The translations under genes and the position numbers were made by a program. Below are positions 58,622-64,000 of a stretch of DNA of 64,000 nt, piece after piece. The number at the start of each line of letters is the position of its first letter. Position 1 is the stretch's first letter. The DNA is from Aedoeadaptatus coxii (GTDB lineage: Bacteria; Bacillota; Clostridia; Tissierellales; Peptoniphilaceae). The notes under the pieces are model-generated. The model saw nothing but the letters and a program-made list of their open reading frames with translations, searched no databases and was not told where the DNA came from. The stretch lies in the NCBI RefSeq assembly GCF_903819215.1, contig NZ_CAIJCT010000016.1; one strand, 5' to 3'.

Positions 58622-58650
58622 AAAAAAAGACCGCCCTAAGGCGATCCTTT
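58622..58650 (-). terminator. terminator after tRNA-Thr
   Basis: Imperfect AAAG-x-CGCC/GGCG-x-CTTT stem with an internal loop, then seven U on the minus-strand RNA. Confidence 0.7.
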
Positions 58651-58655
58651 CAGTT

Positions 58656-58731
58656 TGGAGCTATCGACGGGACTTGAACCTGCGACCTCTACATTACCAA
58701 TGTAGTGCTCTACCGGCTGAGCTACGATAGC
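58656..58731 (-). tRNA. tRNA-Thr (GGT)
   Basis: 76 nt with encoded CCA. Acceptor GCTATCG/CGATAGC is perfect, anticodon stem CTACA/TGTAG with loop TTGGTAA gives GGT. T-stem has one A-C mismatch (GCAGG/CCCGT). Near-consensus promoter upstream. Confidence 0.95.
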
Positions 58732-58748
58732 ATCTCAATACCTTTCTT

Positions 58749-58777
58749 ATTATAGGAAAGATACTGATTTTTGTCAA
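58749..58777 (-). promoter_or_regulatory. tRNA-Thr promoter (consensus sigma-A)
   Basis: -35 TTGACA (58772-58777), 17-base spacer, -10 TATAAT (58749-58754), both perfect consensus. Confidence 0.93.
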
Positions 58778-58808
58778 CTCCCATTAACAAGTTATTTAAA
58801 ACCTCTTG

Positions 58809-60437
58809 TCACCGATTGAATAGAGCTTTCTTTTTCGCCGGGCGATGTTTAAACAAATTCTCCCGATCTTCCGTATAGACGATTTTGTCGCCGACATAGA
58901 CCATCGTTTCTCCCGACGGCACGAGAATATGATTGTCTCGCTCCACCATGAGTATGAGTTCCGACGGTTTCAAGTCCAAATCCATAATGCGCTTATTCGC
59001 CCAAGGGTGATGATCACGAATAGTAAATTCCTGAAGATTGCGGCCCACTTCGTCGAAATGGCTCTTGCCGCCGATGACCACCATATCCCCTTCCTCGAGG
59101 ATCGTTTCGCCGTGGGGCACGATGGTCTTTCCGTCGCGGACGAGTTTCGCCACGATGAAATCGAAGGTTAGGTTTAAATCTTTTACGGGAAGGCCGATGA
59201 GTTCTTTGTCCAACACTTTCGTCTCTAAAAATCCGATGGCGCTTCTATCCTGGTAATAGTTGAAGGTCTTTAACACTGTGTCGTCGGGATTGAGCATGTC
59301 GGTTTTTTTCACGACCCACGGAAGGAGGGATCCCTGAATTAAGCTTGAGACGATACACACGGCGAATACCGCGTGAAATATATCCCCTTCCAAGGGCGCA
59401 CCGCTGTTGACCACCATGATGGCAAAGGCGATGGCCGCCGCCCCGCGCAGCCCCGACCAGCAAAGGACGATGTTTTGCTTAAAGGTGGATTTAAAAAAGG
59501 GCATGACGCCGAAAACGGCAATGGGCCGGGCGACGAAGAGCATAAACACCGTCACCACGACGCCGAGGGGCAGCCATTGAATAAGTTTCGTTATATCGGA
59601 GAGGAAGCCGATTAGGAAGAACAAGCTGATCTGCATAATTTCCGTGAGCCCGTCGAAGAAAAAGACCACTTCCCGCTTGCCCATGTATTCTCTATTGCCG
59701 ATTAAAATGCCGAAAAGATAGACGGCGAGGTAGCCGTTGCCATTTAAGACGCCGGTAAGGGAATAGGTGACCAATGCCATGGTAAAGACGAAGATGGTAA
59801 AGAGCCCTTCTTTTTGAAAGTTCACCCGCTCTATGATGATGAAAAATAGGCGGGTCATGACGTAGCCGAAGAGGAGCGCCAGCCCGATTTGCTGTACCAC
59901 GAGAAAGGGGATGGACATGGACCATCCCAGGAGAATGCTTAAAAAGATCATGGTCATGGTGTAGGCCGTCGGGTCGTTGGAGCCGCTTTCCAATTCTAAA
60001 AGGGGCGCGGAATGATTTTTAAGGTTCAGATTTTTACTCTGAAGCACGGATGAAACCGATGCGTAGTCCGTGGAGCCGATGACCGATCCGAAGAGCATGG
60101 ATTCCACCATGGAAAAGCCCAGAACGTAATGGGCGAAGAACCCGGTCACCAGGGCGGTAATGACGACGCCGAGGGAGGAAAGCAAGACGGCGGGCTTTAG
60201 GACGGGAAGCCCCATGGCGAGTTTCGTACCGTATCCCCCGTAAAACATAATGATGAACAGGGCGAAGGAAGAATAGCGCTCCATAAAATCGAAGTTATGA
60301 AAATCGATAAGGTATCCGGCGCCGATCCCCAAAATAAAGAATAGTAGCAACGACGGAATACCGTAGCGATGGGAAAAACGTATGGCGAAAAGTGCCAAAA
60401 TAAAACTGACTGCTATAAAAAGTAGTATTTCATTCAC
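58809..60437 (-). CDS. potassium/proton antiporter (CvrA/NhaP2 type)
   Basis: 542 residues. Twelve-helix cation/proton antiporter domain to about 395; the ion-site aspartates are in GSVIGSTDYASVSSVL and LELESGSNDPTAY, the order typical of CvrA-like K+/H+ antiporters. The C-terminal part from about 405 is a TrkA-C/RCK_C regulatory domain, repeated (GLPVKDLNLTFDFIVAKLVRD; PSELILMVERDNHILVPSGE). It lies in a 2-gene operon behind ogt, sharing eight overlapping bases. Helps K+ or pH homeostasis. Confidence 0.88.
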   Translation of the reverse strand: MNEILLFIAVSFILALFAIRFSHRYGIPSLLLFFILGIGAGYLIDFHNFDFMERYSSFALFIIMFYGGYGTKLAMGLPVLKPAVLLSSLGVVITALVTGFFAHYVLGFSMVESMLFGSVIGSTDYASVSSVLQSKNLNLKNHSAPLLELESGSNDPTAYTMTMIFLSILLGWSMSIPFLVVQQIGLALLFGYVMTRLFFIIIERVNFQKEGLFTIFVFTMALVTYSLTGVLNGNGYLAVYLFGILIGNREYMGKREVVFFFDGLTEIMQISLFFLIGFLSDITKLIQWLPLGVVVTVFMLFVARPIAVFGVMPFFKSTFKQNIVLCWSGLRGAAAIAFAIMVVNSGAPLEGDIFHAVFAVCIVSSLIQGSLLPWVVKKTDMLNPDDTVLKTFNYYQDRSAIGFLETKVLDKELIGLPVKDLNLTFDFIVAKLVRDGKTIVPHGETILEEGDMVVIGGKSHFDEVGRNLQEFTIRDHHPWANKRIMDLDLKPSELILMVERDNHILVPSGETMVYVGDKIVYTEDRENLFKHRPAKKKALFNR

Positions 60438-60903
60438 TATGACCCTCTCGTTCTAAACGTAGTAAACATTCTTTTATCTCCCGGCCACCGTTAAATCCGC
60501 CGATGCCGCTCTTTGCTACGACGCGGTGGCAAGGCACGAGGAGAAGATGGCGGTTGCGGTGGAGTGCCTGCCCTACGGCACGGGATGCGCCGGGCTTTCC
60601 AATGGCACGGGCGATATCCGAATAACTTCGCACCTCTCCGTAGGGAATTTTTCGAATCTCCTCGTAAACTTTTGCTGAAAAGGGCGTCGGCGCCGGAGCT
60701 ATCGGCAGATCCTCTATCTCCCTACTGCCCTTGAAATAATTTTCCAGGGCGCGGGCACCTCGTTTACTTAAATTATTTTCCCCTTCCCCGGACTTTTCAT
60801 TTGAAAAGCTAACGGAAAGAATGGATTTGTCGTCTGCCTCAATTCTCATAAACCCCAGGGGCGTATCGATAATGGTGGAATAAAGTTTTTCCCGAGTTTT
60901 CAT
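60430..60903 (-). CDS. ogt: methylated-DNA--protein-cysteine methyltransferase
   Basis: 157 residues from the ATG at 60903 (MKTREKLYSTIIDTPLGF) with AAGGGGGCGAAAG upstream; a longer frame from 60927 has no site. The catalytic cysteine is in VPCHRVVAKSGIGGFNGG, preceded by the HTH (GEVRSYSDIARAIGKPGASRAVG). Takes O6-alkyl groups from guanine, suicide repair. An extended -10 TG-A-TATAAT is at 60926-60934. Overlaps the antiporter gene start, an odd pairing that may only reflect shared promoter use. Confidence 0.92.
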   Translation of the reverse strand: MKTREKLYSTIIDTPLGFMRIEADDKSILSVSFSNEKSGEGENNLSKRGARALENYFKGSREIEDLPIAPAPTPFSAKVYEEIRKIPYGEVRSYSDIARAIGKPGASRAVGQALHRNRHLLLVPCHRVVAKSGIGGFNGGREIKECLLRLEREGHSE

Positions 60904-60925
60904 CTTTCGCCCCCTTCTATGGCCC

Positions 60926-60934
60926 ATTATATCA
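60926..60934 (-). promoter_or_regulatory. extended -10 promoter of ogt
   Basis: TG-A-TATAAT on the minus strand, about 25 bases before the ogt ATG. Confidence 0.55.
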
Positions 60935-60986
60935 AAATTTTAAAAGAGGGGTCCTTTAATAGAATAAATCGATCACCGGATAAATT

Positions 60987-61012
60987 AAAAATCGACAGGT
61001 TTCCCTGTCGAT
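60987..61012 (-). terminator. terminator after ppk1
   Basis: 9-bp stem ATCGACAGG/CCTGTCGAT (60991-60999 with 61004-61012), four-base loop, then U-run on the minus-strand RNA. Confidence 0.9.
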
Positions 61013-61022
61013 AGTCCTATTT

Positions 61023-63173
61023 TTATCCGAATATTTTCTTTATAAATTTCGTAAAGAAATTATCCGGTTTTACTCTTTCACTTTTTATCGCTACAACTTT
61101 TTCTTCCCTGCGTTCTTTTCTGTTACGCTCATACTCTTCGGCTTCTTTCATCAGATGATCCTGCGCAATAAAGTTTTCCTTGTTTTCCACGGGAACGTAT
61201 CGTTTGGAAGGGAGGAGTTCCCGACGCTTTACATCGTCTTTAAACATAATATCCATAAATTCCAATACTCGCTTCTTCACCGAGGGATCGAGAACGGGAC
61301 AGGCTACTTCTACACGCTTTCTCACATTTCTCGTCATAAAATCCGCCGAGGAAATATACACCTTTGCATCGTCTCCTTTTCCGAACTGATAGACGCGATG
61401 ATGTTCCAAGAAGCGCCCCACGACAGAATAGACGGAGATGTTTTCGGTACGCTCGGGAATTTTCGGCACGATACAGGTAATCCCTCGCACGAGCATATCT
61501 ACTTTTACGCCGGCGTTGGAAGCTTCGGAGAGTATATCGATTATTTTTCGATCGGAGATGGAGTTCATCTTTAGGCGGATGTAGCCCTCTCCACCATTTT
61601 TTACTTTGTCGATTTCCTCGTCGATGGCCGCCTCTACCCCTTCGGGCAAGCTTTTCGGACTCACCCACAAATATTCATAACTTCCCTTTAACTCGCCGAT
61701 GAGAAAATTATCGAAGAGACGATTCACATCCCGCCCGATTCCCTGATGAGCGGTCAAGAGGGCGAAATCTGTATAGAGCTTCGCCGTCTTTTCGTTATAA
61801 TTGCCCGTAGCGATCTGCGCAATATAGACGGGTTTCGAATCGACGACGCGGGTAATGAGAAGCACCTTGGAATGACACTTAAATTTATTGAAGCCGTAGA
61901 TGACCCGGCAACCGGCACTCTCTAAATTAGAAGACCATAGAATATTGTTCTCTTCGTCGAAACGGGCACGAAGTTCCATTAGGACGATAACGTCTTTCCC
62001 GTTTTCCGCCGCCTCCATGAGTTTTTCCGCCACCAAGGAGTTTTTTGCGATGCGGTAAAGGGTGACTTTAATAGAAACGACGGAGGGGTCGTTGGCCGCC
62101 TCGTCCAATAGGCGAATAATGGGCTCCATGGATTCGTAAGGATAGGAGAGGAAGATGTCCCGCTTTTCGATCTGCTCCATCATGGGCAGGTTCTCGTCCA
62201 CATCCCGCCCATTTTGCGGCTCAAAGGGTTCGTCCAGATTTTCAGGCCCCATATGAGGTGCGAGCTCCTCCACCATATCGAAGAGATAGCCGAGACGCAC
62301 CGGACTCGTAGTGACAAATACCCGGCTTCGATCCAGGGATAAATTCTTTAAAAGGTAGTCCAATACCTCTTTCGGCGGCAGGCGGTCGAACTCCAAACGC
62401 ACGGGCATGAGACGCTTTCTTTTTTTCAGCATCTTTTTCATATGGGAGCGGTAATCTTCCGCAAATTCGTAATCTTCGTCGTCCCAGTCGATGTCCGCAT
62501 TCCGTGTCAGGCTCATAGTATACGCATCTTCCACAGAATAGGATTCAAAGAGGACGGCGCCGTACTTTTCGATCACCTTCTCCAAAAGAATATGTTTATT
62601 TTTATCCAGGCGGATGGCCCGTTTTAAATTAGGCGGCACCTGAATAATGCCGATGCAATTTTCGTCGTCCGATCCTTTTTTCCTCAAGCGGTAGAGAATG
62701 ACGATCCCCAGATTGGGAATCCGGGGAAAGGGATGGGTTAAATCGACGATTTGATAGCTTAAATAGGGGCTTACGGTGTTTTCAAAATAGGCTCTTAAGA
62801 TTCTTTCCTCGTGTTCCGTCAATTCCTCATTTTCTACGGCATAAAAACCCTTGGCCCGACACTGATCTCTAAGATCTTTAAAAACGTAATCTTTTTTCTG
62901 GTATAAAACCTTGACTTGATCCATAATGGCGGCCAATTGCTCGTCCTGATCCATTTCGGATTTATTGTCGATGACGCGCTTGTTGAGCATAGAAAGATCC
63001 GTGAGGGACCCTACCCGTACCATAAAGAATTCGTCGAGATTGGAGTCGAAAATCGACAGGAATTTTAAACGCTCCAGAAGGGGAACTCGCCCATCCTGAG
63101 CTTCTTCCAAGACGCGCTCATTAAAGAGCAACCATGACAATTCGCGGTTTTGAGTGAAAGAAATATCGTGCAT
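61023..63173 (-). CDS. ppk1: polyphosphate kinase 1
   Basis: 716 residues, normal for PPK1. N-terminal domain FTQNRELSWLLFNERVLEEAQ, PPK middle domain, and the catalytic C-terminal domains with the phosphorylated-histidine segment KCHSKVLLITR and a second His region (HHRVYQF). Makes and breaks polyphosphate using ATP/ADP. Two bases after the ppx stop, so coupled with the hydrolase. Confidence 0.95.
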   Translation of the reverse strand: MHDISFTQNRELSWLLFNERVLEEAQDGRVPLLERLKFLSIFDSNLDEFFMVRVGSLTDLSMLNKRVIDNKSEMDQDEQLAAIMDQVKVLYQKKDYVFKDLRDQCRAKGFYAVENEELTEHEERILRAYFENTVSPYLSYQIVDLTHPFPRIPNLGIVILYRLRKKGSDDENCIGIIQVPPNLKRAIRLDKNKHILLEKVIEKYGAVLFESYSVEDAYTMSLTRNADIDWDDEDYEFAEDYRSHMKKMLKKRKRLMPVRLEFDRLPPKEVLDYLLKNLSLDRSRVFVTTSPVRLGYLFDMVEELAPHMGPENLDEPFEPQNGRDVDENLPMMEQIEKRDIFLSYPYESMEPIIRLLDEAANDPSVVSIKVTLYRIAKNSLVAEKLMEAAENGKDVIVLMELRARFDEENNILWSSNLESAGCRVIYGFNKFKCHSKVLLITRVVDSKPVYIAQIATGNYNEKTAKLYTDFALLTAHQGIGRDVNRLFDNFLIGELKGSYEYLWVSPKSLPEGVEAAIDEEIDKVKNGGEGYIRLKMNSISDRKIIDILSEASNAGVKVDMLVRGITCIVPKIPERTENISVYSVVGRFLEHHRVYQFGKGDDAKVYISSADFMTRNVRKRVEVACPVLDPSVKKRVLEFMDIMFKDDVKRRELLPSKRYVPVENKENFIAQDHLMKEAEEYERNRKERREEKVVAIKSERVKPDNFFTKFIKKIFG

Positions 63174-63175
63174 TA

Positions 63176-64000
63176 TTAGCCTCCTATAATGCGGCTGATA
63201 ACGTATCCCTCCCGAATACCCGTCTGAGCGACGGCAATTTTATCCACGTGAAAATATTTTGCGATTCGATAAAGAATCGTTAAGCCGGGCAATAAGGTAT
63301 GGATACGGTCTGCTTTTACCTTTAGAATAATCTCCATTTTTTCTTTATCATCAATGTCCAGCAAATGTTTCATTAAGGTCTTCAAATCGTCGATGTTCAT
63401 CTCGTCGTTGTCCGGATGCTCGTCGAAAAGAGTATTATACATTTTCAGCGTCGCCCGGGCGCTTCCGCCCACGGCGCAGAGAATAGGATAGCGGACCCTC
63501 GGAATGTCTTGAGCGTTTAATAAAAATTTCAAGCGCTCGTCCACTTCTTTGCGCTCATCATTGTCGATAAACAGGCCGTCTACATAGTCCCGAAAGACGG
63601 ACAGTGAGCCGATATCCAAAGAGGCTGAGTCCACGACGCGCCCCTTTTCAAAGAGCACGAGTTCCGTGGAGCCGCCGCCGATATCGGTTAAGACGCCGTT
63701 CAGGTGGCCTTCGATTGTGCCCGCTGAGCCGACGAAGGCCAGATGGGCTTCTTCTTCACCGCTTAAAATCTCGATATCGAGATCGAGGGCTTCTTTCACA
63801 CGGCGAAGAACCTCCTCCGAGTTTTTAATATTTCGGATGGAAGCGGTCGCGATGGCGTGGGTGTAGCGAATGGCATCCAACTGATCGAGAATATAAATAA
63901 AATGCCCCAGAGTTTCGATTAGGGCGCGAATACCTTCTTCAGTAAGTCGCCCGTTTTTTCGATACCCCGCCAAGCCGACGGTTTGCTTTTCATTGAATAG
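63176..64000 (-). CDS. ppx: exopolyphosphatase / Ppx-GppA family, partial
   Basis: At least 275 residues, N-terminus beyond the window. Reading continues open to base 64000 (preceding codons include NEKQTVGLAGYRKNG), so the earlier TTG at 63973 is not the start. Ppx/GppA landmarks: ATASIRNIKNSEEVL, IEILSGEEEAHLAFVGSAG, and DIGGGSTELVLFEKG (phosphate loop) near the middle; TIL-PGLTILYRIAKYF in the C-terminal half. Degrades polyphosphate or pppGpp; pairs with PPK1. Confidence 0.9.
   Translation of the reverse strand, partial: LFNEKQTVGLAGYRKNGRLTEEGIRALIETLGHFIYILDQLDAIRYTHAIATASIRNIKNSEEVLRRVKEALDLDIEILSGEEEAHLAFVGSAGTIEGHLNGVLTDIGGGSTELVLFEKGRVVDSASLDIGSLSVFRDYVDGLFIDNDERKEVDERLKFLLNAQDIPRVRYPILCAVGGSARATLKMYNTLFDEHPDNDEMNIDDLKTLMKHLLDIDDKEKMEIILKVKADRIHTLLPGLTILYRIAKYFHVDKIAVAQTGIREGYVISRIIGG

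Noticed and set aside
1..64000. CRISPR array, prophage or insertion sequence
   Set aside because: No regular spacer-repeat pattern, integrase, transposase or phage structural genes were seen.

Overview
The window looks like a chromosomal segment of a low-to-mid-GC, anaerobic, fermentative Gram-positive bacterium (Bacillota; Tissierellia/Peptoniphilaceae-like is my best guess). The reasons are a hybrid-cluster protein, a ferredoxin-linked 2-oxoacid oxidoreductase, a bcd-etfB-etfA set, a cell-wall-sorted CnaB protein beside an S-layer-type SLH protein, strong AGGAGG ribosome sites and a tmRNA tag of AANENNLALAA type. I see no phage, insertion sequence or CRISPR array. The taxonomic call is inference; no rRNA is present.

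Layout. 1-4900 (minus): oligopeptide/dipeptide ABC transporter oppA-B-C-D-F (oppF cut by the window edge), with a terminator-like hairpin after oppA. 4983-12996 (minus): murA, then the glycolytic run gap-pgk-tpiA-gpmI-eno followed by sixA-like and gloA-like genes, so triose-phosphate metabolism sits with a methylglyoxal detoxification gene. 13148-14665 (plus): a divergent guanylate-kinase-like protein and an EamA exporter. 14843-15434 (minus): two paralogous three-helix membrane proteins.

15909-22190 (minus) is the most unusual region. It encodes a solute-binding lipoprotein, a permease, an ABC ATPase fused to a PatB/MalY-like C-S lyase domain that has lost its PLP-binding residues, an AhpD-like protein, a methionine gamma-lyase-like enzyme and an M20 peptidase. 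I read it as a sulfur-amino-acid import and breakdown module with a built-in sensor domain on the ATPase. 22426-25133 (minus): hcp with its Crp/Fnr regulator and a candidate operator at about -41.5. 25371-29148 (plus): a P-loop ATPase, korD-A-B-C-type oxidoreductase and a rubrerythrin-like protein. 29365-31916 (plus): a MoxR ATPase and VWA partner.

31984-42320 (minus): a YfjL-like membrane-anchored protein, a large CnaB surface protein, 3-hydroxyacyl-CoA dehydrogenase, tRNA-Val, DUF488-cupin, a DUF4300-like lipoprotein, and bcd-etfB-etfA. Together with Kor this suggests amino-acid or crotonyl-CoA-type fermentation. 42728-48151 (plus): a membrane acyltransferase and a 1400-residue SLH protein. 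48255-55759 (minus): Fic protein, tmRNA, ABC exporter, TraX, CDF transporter, CNNM/CorC protein and a YpmS-like protein. 55857-58515 (plus): SppA, RDD protein, a small XRE regulator cassette. 58656-64000 (minus): tRNA-Thr, K+/H+ antiporter with ogt, and ppk1 with ppx (cut by the window edge). Several good promoters (tRNA-Thr, tRNA-Val, tmRNA, bcd) and many intrinsic terminators can be read directly.
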